Source of the DNA: Athripsodes cinereus | Lineage: Eukaryota > Arthropoda > Insecta > Trichoptera > Leptoceridae | Direction of reading: 5' to 3' | Length of the DNA: 64,000 nucleotides | NCBI GenBank assembly: GCA_947579605.1 | Contig: OX388311.1 | Span: 24,616,951-24,680,950, forward strand | In this document: positions 48,162 through 58,756 of the stretch, in pieces | Position numbering within the stretch: the stretch's first letter is position 1 | Layout of the letters: every line of letters starts with the position of its first letter | Position numbers and translations under genes: made by a program | Notes under the pieces: model-generated | What the model was told of the DNA's origin: nothing | What the model saw: only the letters and a program-made list of their open reading frames with translations | The model's database searches: none

Positions 48162-51100
48162 ATGGAATTAAAAATCTTATTTCTTGTTTTGACAGGTAAT
48201 TCATTATACTGATTTTGGATGTCATAATTTTTGCATAAAATAATATGCTATTTCCAATTTTTATCCTTTTATGGTAGAGAATAGCAAATTCTTTGGAGAT
48301 ATTTCATACATTTTATTTTTGGGAAATTTTCAACTGATCGAGACAATCTTGGAGACAAAAAAACTAGTCTCCATTATTCCTTTCTTTGTCCTTTCTTAGT
48401 GGAAAAAAGCATATTTTTTACTAAATATTTGGGTTTGTTTTATATTTAAAGTTTTTTTTTATTAGTTCGACTTCATTTTGTGATTAATTTCTGTCTTTTG
48501 TTTTCTTATGACATAGATGACGCAATGAAAAATATTAAAATAACATTTAATTCAATGGGTATTTTTTTCAGTTCTTCGTGAAATTTATTCCATGAATGTA
48601 TTACAGTATAATAGTGGCTATTCTTGGAATGACATAAGAACAAACAATAATATTGGATATCTCAATTATATGAAAGGATTCGTAGAAAAGGGATATGAAA
48701 ATGAATTTTCGAGAGAAATTTTGAAATATACGAGCGTAGAAAAATACAAGCAAACTTTTCCATCAGCATCTTACGCAAGTTTTCGATTATTTACCAGGTG
48801 AGTGCCGACCGTAGGTGGAATAAAAAATCAATTATTTTTTACACCTCAACGACATCTTCACAATTGGGGTGGCCAGTGGACTAATTGCAGTCCTCCTCTA
48901 TCCTCCCCCCAATAAAATAACTATGACCTGGATGTGTGTTATACTTCATGGCTATGTTGGAAATGTTGTGTGCTTTATTAATATATTTTTACAAAACAAA
49001 TAGGTAGGTATCTGCCTTTTATAAAATACTATTGAAATTAAAAGAAAGACTGTGTGTTTAAAAAAATGGCGAAATAAATTAAATCATAAAATCCCATCGT
49101 CGCAATGAACAAATTTTTAAAATTTTATATTATTAGTAGCAAAAAAGATTTTTTCGGTGATTTTGCTGGTGATTTTCATAATCACAAAAATAAACATTAT
49201 AACATAAACATTTATTTATTTATTTTATTTAACATAACAATTCATAAAGATATAACAATACATAGACTATTTGATAAAAACTTAAATCTATGCCATGTAC
49301 CTATTTAGTTTAATTTTATCGATTAATTTTAATAATAAATTACATAAATAGGTAACATACCTATATTGAATACCACTATTAGATAAAAATAATTATCATA
49401 ATTAATACATGATTTATTTATTTTTAATTTCAGATCAAATCCTTCACACTACCAAATATTGTCAACACAAACGAGAGTGCTATCAAATTTTAATCCAGCA
49501 ATCGATACATACTTCATTATACATAGTTGGCTACAAACTCCCACAGTTGGGAATGTATTGAATATGAAAGATGGTAAGTTTAATTATTATAACACTGAAT
49601 CTCGGCACTCCTGGTCATGATTCTCCAAGTACTCCTACCCTGCGCTTAAGTCAAGCTTCGTAGCTCTCAAGTCTCTTTTTACTATGGACAACCAGTTCGT
49701 CAAGAGTCTACCTGGTTTTCTGGCTTATTCCCCTATACCTATCCAGAGCTAAACAATATTCTCAGTGTGCCGTTTTATATTCAATTAAAATACTGAATGA
49801 ACTACAAAAATTATAATATCTTAAAGGAAAAGAAAATTATTCATCTCATTGTTGCTTCTTTTACGCTTAACTTCCTTAATTCACGCCATTGCGTCCCTAT
49901 ATACAGGAAGTTCTGCGTGTGTTAGAGTGAACAATAACCTGTCGGAATGGTTCACACTGACAAAAGGAGTAAAACAAGGATGCGTGATGTCGCCATGGCT
50001 TTTTAACCTATACATTGATCATTGTATTCGTCCATTGAAAGAAATGAATGTAGGTGTTGATATGAATGGGATGAATGTAAGAGCGTTAATGTTTGCCGAT
50101 GATTTGGTATTGATGGCTGAAAGGGAAAGTGATCTACAGCGAATGATGACGTGTGTGTATGAAAATTGTGCGATTAATGGATTGAGAATGAATGCAAAAA
50201 AGACAAAAATTATGGTGTTTGAAAGAGGAAGTGAGAGAACAGTATGCCAGATAATGATTGACAACGAAGTGTTAGAGCAAGTTGACGAATGTGTGTACTT
50301 AGGTAGTTTGTTCACGAGAGATGGGAAGTGTGAAAGCGATATTGAAAGGAGAAAAGTTGCTGGCAATAAGGTAAATGGTGCAATCCGACCAATAATTGCA
50401 AATAGAAACATATCCACCACAGCTAAAAGGTTGGTGCACTCTGCTATCTTAGTGCCAACACTTATGTATGCAAGCGAGACGTGGACATGGTTAAAGAAGG
50501 ATGAAAGTGGCATAAATGCAGTGGAAATGAGATCGTTGAGAAGGATGTGTGGTAAAAGTCTGAGAGATCGTGTGCGTAACAGTGATATACGAAAGGAATG
50601 TGGAATGAAAGTTGGTGTAATAACAAGAATGAATGTAAATAAGTTAAGATGGTTTGGACACGTTGAAAGAATGAATGAGGACAGAATGACTAAAAAGATA
50701 TATTTGGCTGAGAGGAATGGTGCTCGGAGACGTGGACGTCCGAGGATTAAATGGCAAGATCATTTAAATCAAATCCTACAGGACGGTCACGTGTTGAGCA
50801 CATTGAACAGGAGAGCATGCATGAGGAATTGTATGAAAGTGACGGAAGCGAAAGATGTATGCAAGGATAGAAGGAAGTGGCGCTCGATCCTTTCTGCCTA
50901 CCCCGCGAGGGAAGCGGCGTGATGGTATGTATGTATGTATGTATGTAAAAGAAAATTATACTTAGTTGACTAAAATACTTAGACTTGTAAAATATAAGAG
51001 TTCAAAAGAACTTGTCAAGCTCCGTTTTTGTGACTCGAGCAACGTAAAACAGTGTTGAAATTCAATTCTCGACAATGCGACGACGCCCGTTGGCAGCAGT

Positions 51101-53080
51101 GCGCGAGCGACAGAAATTTAAAATTCAATCATTGATGTAAATGGATGTTTAGAATGAATTAATTTTTAAACATCATAAAAATAATAATGGAACGATTTTT
51201 GAATAATATCTTCATGTTCATTTGGAACGAAATTAGCCATAGCAATAATAGGTTTTAATCAACGATGGCTCTAAAACGCAGGTGGATTCTTGACCACCTT
51301 CGAAGCACGCCTCTATAACAGGCGATTCAGTATTGGATGTTCGTCAGTTCAGGATGCTAATGACTTATGCGTCCTTGCTAAAATAAGAGTACTGCAGTAC
51401 CCAGCCATAGAAGCTTCGGTCTTCCTGGTTTTCTTCAAACTACCATGTGCAATTCAAAATCCTTCTAATAATGCCCTGCTCACTCAGTCTCCAGATTAAA
51501 ATAATAATAATAATACACTACTTTCCAATCTGTTCAAACATGTTTAAAATGTGCTTTATTTTTTTATTTTTAATCAAAACTCGTTTCCCCTCTCAGCAAT
51601 TCTATCAAGATGGGACATGAATGTGTTCATTGTGGATTGGTCCACTGTGTCAAAGAAGAGCTATACATCTGCCAGAGCTACAATTGACGACATTGCTGAT
51701 GATATAAAATATATGATGCTCTTCTTAAACCATTATTATGAACAGCCACTTAATATGATGCATTCGATAGGATTCAGTCTTGGAGCGCACGTAGCAGGAC
51801 TTGCTGGAAAAAAAGTCGGCGGAAAAATGGCCAATATTATTGGTAACCTGATAACTATTATGAAAATAAACAAAAAATGGTCAATCAAACTTGTTTTGTT
51901 TTACATCCCACATAACAATTGTTTAAAACAAAATATGTTTTAAATGTTTTTTATACAATCATACAAAATGTAATTTGTTAATATTTTCTTGCCTTTGGAT
52001 TCAATATTGTTAACGATATTTATACAAAGGTATTCGATATTTTGTGTTGTGTTAAAACACCTGAGAAAGAAAAAAAAACACTTAAAACTTATGCTAACTG
52101 TATGCTGTTCTGGAAACTTGAAGAGTAGGTATTACAATAACAAATTAATAAAAAATCTTCCTCTTCAGGTCTTGATCCCGCTTCTCCGTTGTTTGACCTC
52201 TGGAATACTTACGATCGTCTCAGTATCGGAGATGCGGAGTATGTCCAAATAATCCACTGCGCTGGAGAAACTCTGGCCTTTATGCAACCACTGGGTGACT
52301 ACGATGTATATCCTAATGGTGGAAGACAACAACCAGGCTGCCCTCAATTTGATATATTTCCAATATGTTCTCATAATTTGACACAACAATACTTTGTAAA
52401 TGCGATTCTGAATCCGGCAGCATATGTCACATACAGATGTGGAAATTTCCTGGAGATACTGTTCAGTTCGTGTTCACGAAATGGGGAATATGTTCCATTG
52501 ATTCAAATAAAACCAAAGTAAGTCAATTTAATCATATATGTATGTAGCATCATTTGATGGTATTAATTAATATCATATAGCAATATACTGTTCTGTGAGG
52601 ATAAAATATGAAATTACCTACAAAGTTCTTTGAATCGTTACTATTATCATAAATATTTATTGGTTTTCGTTAATATTCATTACTACTTCTGTGTATTTTA
52701 TTTTCATTCAATTGTTATTTTAAAATGTATGACAACCGAATGGGCTTTGATAAAAATAATTTAACTTAATGTTTGAACACTCATAAATGGGACATTGCAT
52801 GCAGCACTTCTTTTCTTGTATAATATTTGATTGTATTGGATATGTATGTATTGTCTGTAGTGTTCTATTGATTGAATAAATAAATAAATAAAGTCAAAAT
52901 ATGAATCAATGTATTTTGGCTTACGAATATAAAATAAATATGATTCTGTAAATTTTTCATTAAAAAAAATTAATAACAGATTTATTGTTTTGTCAGAAGA
53001 ACTTTAATATTTTTTTTCACATGATGTATTTTTTCGATTTCAGATATAAATTAAGTGGAGTATTCTGGGCAGACGTATAA
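48162..53080 (+). CDS. Lipase 7: secreted pancreatic-lipase-family protein
   Basis: Exons 48162-48195, 48572-48797, 49434-49573, 51597-51842, 52169-52517 and 53044-53080 total 1032 nt, 343 aa. Short signal peptide MELKILFLVLTV. The second exon is long and carries a Tyr/Asn-rich N-terminal extension ending SFRLFTR, as in gene 6 (QFQLFTR). Motifs: IHSW (Gly of HGW replaced by Ser), VDWS, GFSLGAH (Ser194), GLDPA (Asp218), YPNGG, QPGC with an eight-residue lid, CSH (His284), C-terminus KLSGVFWADV. AATAAA at 53389-53394. Closest to gene 6, but 15.5 kb away across repeats. Intron 3 carries an RTE-B element. No frame damage. Confidence 0.92.
49211..49292. repeat. Dispersed repeat module (pairs with 5081-5156)
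   Basis: Same (TTTA)n plus 'acaatacatagactatttgataaaa' sequence as in intron 4 of lipase 2. Confidence 0.65.
49600..49745 (-). mobile_element. Possible degenerate RTE 3' fragment
   Basis: The reverse strand gives broken pieces (SQKTR, LDELVVHSKKRLESYEA) resembling RTE tails; similar wording ('acctggttttctgg') occurs at 2704-2717. Weak. Confidence 0.35.
49849..50922 (+). CDS. RTE-B reverse transcriptase (N-terminally truncated)
   Basis: Polymerase fragment of about 350 residues with KQGCVMSPWLFNLYID, MFADDLVLM (catalytic Asp pair), KTKIMVF, VYLGSLF, YASETWTWLKKDESG, LRWFGHVERMN, RRRGRPRIKWQDHL and a C-terminus SAYPAREAA. Palm motif A and the endonuclease are absent, so it is not autonomous. 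No stop over 357 codons; the first residues before IASLYTGS are probably flanking host DNA. It is spliced out with intron 3 of lipase 7, same strand. Confidence 0.87.
   Translation: MLLLLRLTSLIHAIASLYTGSSACVRVNNNLSEWFTLTKGVKQGCVMSPWLFNLYIDHCIRPLKEMNVGVDMNGMNVRALMFADDLVLMAERESDLQRMMTCVYENCAINGLRMNAKKTKIMVFERGSERTVCQIMIDNEVLEQVDECVYLGSLFTRDGKCESDIERRKVAGNKVNGAIRPIIANRNISTTAKRLVHSAILVPTLMYASETWTWLKKDESGINAVEMRSLRRMCGKSLRDRVRNSDIRKECGMKVGVITRMNVNKLRWFGHVERMNEDRMTKKIYLAERNGARRRGRPRIKWQDHLNQILQDGHVLSTLNRRACMRNCMKVTEAKDVCKDRRKWRSILSAYPAREAA
49875..50946 (+). mobile_element. RTE family B, longest copy, in intron 3 of lipase 7
   Basis: 5'-truncated within the reverse transcriptase, with the 3' end intact: stop at 50920-50922 followed by (TATG)n. 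It shares two-substitution identity over its last 235 bp with 8679-8912. The 5' boundary is set by where RT similarity starts. Confidence 0.88.
50947..51596 (+). other. Remainder of lipase 7 intron 3
   Basis: A GC-richer part (51005-51115) and 51270-51500 look repeat-like but match nothing else in the window. The intron ends in CCCCTCTCAG at 51596. Confidence 0.4.
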
Positions 53081-53394
53081 AACGAGATGAACTTTTGTTT
53101 GACATGACTTGAAGATTGAAGATCTATCTGTAGATCAAATTTTAGACTTCACCGATGCCATTAGTTCTCTCAAGATTTAAAATGTTATGCTTATTTAGTT
53201 AGAAAATTAATTTATCTATTTATGAGATCAATTTTTTTTATCGGAATTAAAAAAAAATGAAAACGTTTCTGTGATAATGGTTATGTTGAAGAATTTTAAG
53301 CTGGTAATTCTTATCATAAGTAAGGTGTAAAATCACATCTCCGCGATATTTTTTTTTAATATGTAAACTAACGCATTCAAGCTAGAAAAATAAA

Positions 53395-54210
53395 GATTGT
53401 TTTAGTTGAAAATTAAGACTAGATTAGGAAAGCTTGTTGATTAGAATATAAGTAGTTTTTAGTAGAAATATTTAAAAGTTCCTGTATGAACCCATTTGAA
53501 AACAACTAGAAAATGTTGTTTAATATTTTTGATTTTTATAAAACTTTTCCTGTTAATTGCCTGATATGTTAAGACTTCAACAAGTGCTAAGTATGTTTTT
53601 TTTTTGTTTTTTTTTTTTGGCGGCAATAAATTTACTTTCGCGCCACAGTTGGTTTTTAAGAAATTAGATCTTAAGAAAAATTATAATTTTTTTATTAAAA
53701 CTTTTGAGATACGTAGTCAAAGTATATTTTTGATAATCGATATCTATTGAAATATATTTTTGATAATCGATATCTATTGAAAAAATCTAAATATTGCTAC
53801 GAAGCTTAAATTGCGAAAGTAAAAAATAATACCTTTTTGAAAATCTCGACTCATCAGGCAATCAGTACCTAAACGAAGTATGAAAAATATCTGACACATT
53901 GTCTGGTTGTTTTGAAATGAGTTAAACCTCATAATATATACGACTGATTTTATTTTATCAAAAATAAAATAATGTAGGTAGGTATTTAAAATTTGTAAAA
54001 TGAGGTCTTAAAAAACATAAGTAGGCATATTAATATTTATCACATCTACTGGTTTTCCCACTTGTAAGACCGTGATGTGTCAATAGGTAAATACATATAG
54101 GCAAAATTATAAATAATGCATTTAGTTGTTTGCTTAAGTTTTGTAAATAAAATGTTGAAAATAAAACTTTTTTTTTTCAAATATTACACATAATTTGTTT
54201 TTATACCTTT
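53395..54210. other. Spacer after lipase 7
   Basis: AT-rich; only the tandem duplication at 53722-53781 stands out. Confidence 0.4.
53722..53781. repeat. Tandem duplication, 30-bp unit
   Basis: Two perfect adjacent copies of a unit containing TTTTTGATAATCGATATCTA, starting 30 bp apart. Confidence 0.9.
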
Positions 54211-54216
54211 GAGTTA

Positions 54217-54378
54217 GTAGGAGCGGAGGTGGCGCGAGGTTGTGAAGCAAGACATGAGAGACTGCGGAGCTTCCCCGGAGGACGCACAGAATAGAGCCGA
54301 GTGGCGGCGAAAGACAAAAATGGCAGACCCCACCATCATGTGGGATTAATAATTGCCCAGGGAGAGAGAGAGAGAGAG
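54217..54378 (+). mobile_element. RTE-type 3' end with (GA)n tail
   Basis: Open frame RWREVVKQDMRDCGASPEDAQ...EWRRKTKMADPT ending in TAA at 54347-54349, then a (GA)n run at about 54361-54378. This is the typical C-terminal tail of RTE reverse transcriptases, the only part kept. Confidence 0.75.
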
Positions 54379-55178
54379 TTAGTAGGAAGAGATTGCGCTT
54401 TCGCGATAATCTCGCTCTCTGTATTTTGATTGTTTTTCATTTGAATGTATTGGAACCTTATGTGGTATTTTATGTTATCAATGTTCAGTAAAGAATTAAT
54501 AAATAAATAAATAAAATAAAGGTATTATGACTTGAATTTTGTGCAGTTAACATAAGTCATAAGATCTTTCATTATTTTTTCAAACCCATAATTAATTCAA
54601 GCATATAAAATGAATTATCCAATTAGATAAACCTGTTCAAGGAAAATCCTTAAGCTGAATATTTATTCTGTGTTACACTCACCGCTTCTATTGTCCAAAC
54701 ATAATATTATGTTAAACCCATGCGTTTCTGAGAATTAGTGTTTTGTTTCTACCTAGTGTCCAGCAATGTGTAACAGAGACGAAAACACAACATCACCTAC
54801 CCATAACGCATAGCGGGTGAGTGACAACAAACCACAAGAGTAGGTACCGTTGATGAATATTTTGAATGAATATGTATTGCAATATACATATATGCGTAAC
54901 ACAAACAAAGGCATTAATATTCAGGAGCAAACTGAAGACATTGCTCTTTCAATAGAGCTTTCCACACCCTAGAGATGGATACTTCATTAAACCATCATTA
55001 TCATATTAAACCCTATATTATTATGTATATAATCTGACTCAAAACAATAATATAAAAAAGAGCAAAACAAACACACACACATACACTATCCACAAGCACT
55101 CAGAAAGATCTGACAAAATATTACCAGTAAAATACAGAACACAAACACTTCCATTAATACATTTACAACAGATAGGTA
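54379..55178. other. Gene-free stretch
   Basis: An element end with (TAAA)n at 54500-54525; otherwise no supportable feature. Confidence 0.35.
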
Positions 55179-55179
55179 T

Positions 55180-55500
55180 ATTTAATGAGTAACAATCCGT
55201 TGGATTGGTCTGCAACGAGTTTGGACTTTCTTCTCCACTCCTCTCTACATATTCTCAGCCAGTCTCTTCAACTCCATGTATGAGCCACAGCTCATGTCCC
55301 TCTTCGGTCCATATAGGCGTCTCTCGGTCGGCCTCTGCCATTTGTGCCTTCGGTCCTACCTTCTGCGATTGCGATGAGCAGTCCTGGGTGCCAGATGTTG
55401 TGGCCAATCCAGTTAACTTGACATGGATCGGAAGAATGAGATGGCTGAGAAATAAAACATGAGTACCTACAGGTTAACCCAGACAGTCCTGAAAAAATTT
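55180..55500 (-). mobile_element. RTE family D 3' end
   Basis: The reverse strand reads GRGRPRDAYMDRR and has the complement of 'ggtctgcaacgagtttgg', as at 35640-35860. Frame broken in places. Confidence 0.7.
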
Positions 55501-55889
55501 TTTTTTTCGGATGGTCGTGATTTTTTAATATGTGGTAGTTGTTTATGTAAAAATGTTGTAAAAAATAATAAAAAAAAAATATCTTCAATTTTTAAAGTTT
55601 TATTGAAAAATATTTAGTGTTCGTTTAAACGTACAATAGGAACATACACCACCTAAATACGAGTTTATGAAAAAATTACAAAATCTTTGAAAATGTTGAT
55701 TTATTTGTATTATTATATTTCCAATGATTCTCCAACAGGCAAAGTGTACATACAGAGTGTCCCAAGAAGAAAGATCAGGCGGAAGTCTTGAGATAGAGCA
55801 CCCTTGCGGCTATCAGAATACTCCAATATATGTACCTACTGCGATGTTTTTGAGTTTTCGAGCAAATTTTTTTTCGTAGTTTTTTTAAA

Positions 55890-56570
55890 ACTTACAAGTG
55901 GTCATCACACATCACATCGCATCTTCTTCCCCTTGTCCTAGTTGGGTCGGGGGCCCATTGCGCCAAGGTTCCTCCTCCAGAGATCCCTGTCCACCGCTGT
56001 TTCCAGGACATCTGGCCACTCCAAACCAAGTCACACGTGTTCGACACCTGCCTTTGCAAACTTCTTCTAGAGCGGCCCGCTGGTCTTCTGCCCTCTCCTA
56101 CAGCCTCTAAAGATCTAAGTGGCAATACGTCTTCTGGTATGCGGAGCACGTGACCCAGCCATCGCAACTGCGACCTCTCTATATGCAGGAATACTGGTTC
56201 CACCTTGAGAGCCTCACGAACATACGTATACCTTATACGGTCTCTCAATGACACCTCAGCCACTCCCCTGAGGAACCGCATTTCCGCTGCCTGTAACCTT
56301 GATCTCACGCTCTCCATGAGCATCCAAATTTGGTGTCCATATATGAGGATAGGCCGGTATATTTTCTTAAAAATGGTCATTTTCGTCCGTTGGGTCAGCT
56401 CAGATTTATGTATTATTGGGTTTCTAAAGGCTTTCAGCACATTTCCTGCCGACACAATCCTCTTGTCTATGCATGTTCTTTGTCGACCATCTGCTGAGAA
56501 TTCTTCTCCCAGGTATTTTAATGTTGAGATTTATTCCAGTTGGACCGAAACATATCCTTCATAATTGGGT
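55890..56570 (-). mobile_element. RTE family C, minus-strand reverse transcriptase remnant
   Basis: The reverse strand frame from 56455 encodes NVLKAFRNPIIHKSELT, YRPILIYGHQIWMLMES, AEMRFLRGVAEVSLRDRI, LRWLGHVLRIPEDVLP. Upstream (56456-56570) pieces of the YLG.....DG region are seen in a shifted frame. Its 3' end matches the + strand fragment at 19490-19652. Dead copy. Confidence 0.82.
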
Positions 56571-57240
56571 ACTCCGTAGAATACGACTACTGCTGGAGCT
56601 CTTAACCGTGATCTAAGTAAAAAAATATTAAATTGAGAATCAAAAATGTAAATGCAATATGACTGCGACTGTACACATATACTTGGAAATTAGTATTGAC
56701 AAAATAGACTGCGATATATCCATATAATAATATTATGACAATTAGTACTACACACGGCACGGGTATGTTCCTGTTGTACGATTAAACGTACACCAACTTT
56801 TGGATAGTGATAAGTATTGCAAATTAAAAGTAATTTGATATTTAAATTCGCACTATCAATAATTGCATATTTTAATATAAGGAAATCATAAAAATAATTG
56901 AAATATTAAAAAAAAAATAAGCTTTCTCGACCTGAAAATAGCAGCGACATTGTTATAAAATTAATTGCTGAGTACAAATCTCTAAAACACGCCCACTTAT
57001 TCCAACTGACAGTTATAAACTAATTTATGTTATAAAATATGTCTCTCTTATGCAGCTAAACTAGCAAAATCATCCCTATTATTTTGCACTAAAGCAGAAA
57101 CATCACCTGAACAAGTGATCGACAAGTGTTCGATAAAACGTACAGCCGGCTTATCTGGGTTACAAAAAAAAATTAATATATTCTAAAGACAAAAACAAAA
57201 AAAGAAAAACATAAGCATGAATTTGTATGGTTTCAAAATT
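56571..57240. other. Gene-free AT-rich stretch
   Basis: No supportable feature. Confidence 0.35.
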
Positions 57241-57249
57241 AATCGGGAA

Positions 57250-57600
57250 TCTATTACGAAATCTGTTGGTGGTTGCTTCAGACCCTGCCTCGGCTGAGGA
57301 TGGTATGGCAGAGAGTGTCTTATATTGGGTATTTCCAGAAGTCACCTCTCGTTGTGATTGTTGGGGACAGTACTGCTTAGTGGTCCATCAGAGTCGATGT
57401 TGTTCCGATGAAGTTCAGATGATGAAGACGAGAAGTACTGACTTGGTAGATGGTAGTAAGGGGCGCTCGCGCAGCGCATGTCCTCCCCGCTCTGTAACCA
57501 CCCCTCCCCAAGGTTTTGGTAGCACAGAAGCTGCCCCAGAGAATGCCCACGTGATCCACGTTCTCTTTGATTTCACCATACGTCGAAATGGGTACATGTA
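57250..57600. other. GC-rich island of unknown origin
   Basis: About 350 bp clearly GC-richer than its AT-rich surroundings, with short open frames on both strands (for example MDHVGILWGSF on the minus strand). Repeat-derived sequence is the likeliest explanation but I cannot assign a family. Confidence 0.35.
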
Positions 57601-57828
57601 TAATAGGTACTATATTATAAATAGGTACGATGTTTAATTACTAAAGGCGGGAAGACAGACACGATTTCGCCACACTGATGAAATAGGAATTTACTTAGGT
57701 ATAGTTAGTGAGTTAGTTGGATAGCGAAAAAAAATAGGTATTAATTTATTAGTAGGTAAGGAGATTAATATTTTTGAATCATCAGCACAGCAAACACACG
57801 TCAATCTCGCCCACCCCCAGTTGATCCA

Positions 57829-57917
57829 AAAATATGAAATTGTGTTACATTATTACAAATATATGGAATTGGGTTACATTATTACTGAAAATATGAAATT
57901 GTGTTACATTATTATAT
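57829..57917. repeat. Three tandem ~30-bp units
   Basis: AAATATGAAATTGTGTTACA-type units start near 57830, 57860 and 57890, with 2-3 substitutions between them. Confidence 0.8.
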
Positions 57918-58272
57918 ATATATAAAGAAGGGCGCCAGAGAATTTTTGTGTTTTTTTAATTGGGTAAATCCTCAAACCAATAGAAGTAATGAATGAAGAT
58001 TAATCTTAAGTTTCTGAATTCTAAAGACACGTAATTTTTCACAAATAAGCATACTAAGAAACCAGAACATTCTGTAAACAACACACCCACATCTCGAGAA
58101 ATCAATAGGCATATCTAGATAGCTCAAAATATCACATAATATTATTACTAATTTTTACCCAAACAATCAAAAGAGAATCAACATTCCTCGTCGTATACAA
58201 TATTACATATTTTTATAACATATATATTTTTTTTATATAATATAACGGGCAACAGAACAGTATTATTTTTCA

Positions 58273-58499
58273 TTTCACAATTTTACATCATTTTATCTTT
58301 AATGTCAATAACTAACATATCATATTTTTATAATATAGGCATCAGAACCTTTCACAATTTTACATCATTTTATCTTTAATATCAATAATTAACATTACAT
58401 ATTTTTATAATATAGGCATCAGAACCTTTCGCAATTTTACATCATTTTATCTTTAATATCAATAATTAACATTACATTTTTTTTAATAATATAGGCATC
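58273..58499. repeat. Three tandem 77-bp units downstream of the Ty3/gypsy pol
   Basis: Units begin at 58273, 58350 and 58427 (TTTCACAATTTTACATCATT and close variants), exactly 77 bp apart. In element orientation they lie on the 3' side of pol, where the 3' untranslated region or LTR should be, so they may belong to the element. Confidence 0.87.
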
Positions 58500-58756
58500 G
58501 CCCAATAATCAAAAATTAATATACATATGAGTTATGCGAATGTATTATTTTCTAAACTACTGCGAAAAATTCAGACAATATTTACAATGTCAGAACTCTC
58601 CCCAGTGTCCAGGATAATATACTCTCAATTTTGATATTTTATCATTTTCATATTATTTACACACATTATCTACATCAATGTTAATAGCTACTTACTACGT
58701 ACTACATACTAATATATACAACTATTTAATATGTTCTAAGAGTTACTTTTAACTGT

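Noticed and set aside
50019..50513. Minus-strand open frame of 164 codons
   Set aside because: Antisense shadow of the RTE-B reverse transcriptase.
312..53080. Yolk-protein (non-enzymatic lipase-like) interpretation
   Set aside because: Dipteran yolk proteins have lost the nucleophile; all seven genes here keep Ser, Asp and His.
57930..57945. GGCGCCAGAG as a primer-binding site or LTR boundary of the gypsy element
   Set aside because: It would lie on the wrong (3') side of pol, and no matching sequence occurs near the 5' side at 63.1-64 kb.
58273..58499. CRISPR-like array
   Set aside because: Three contiguous tandem units without unique spacers in an animal genome; a simple tandem repeat.
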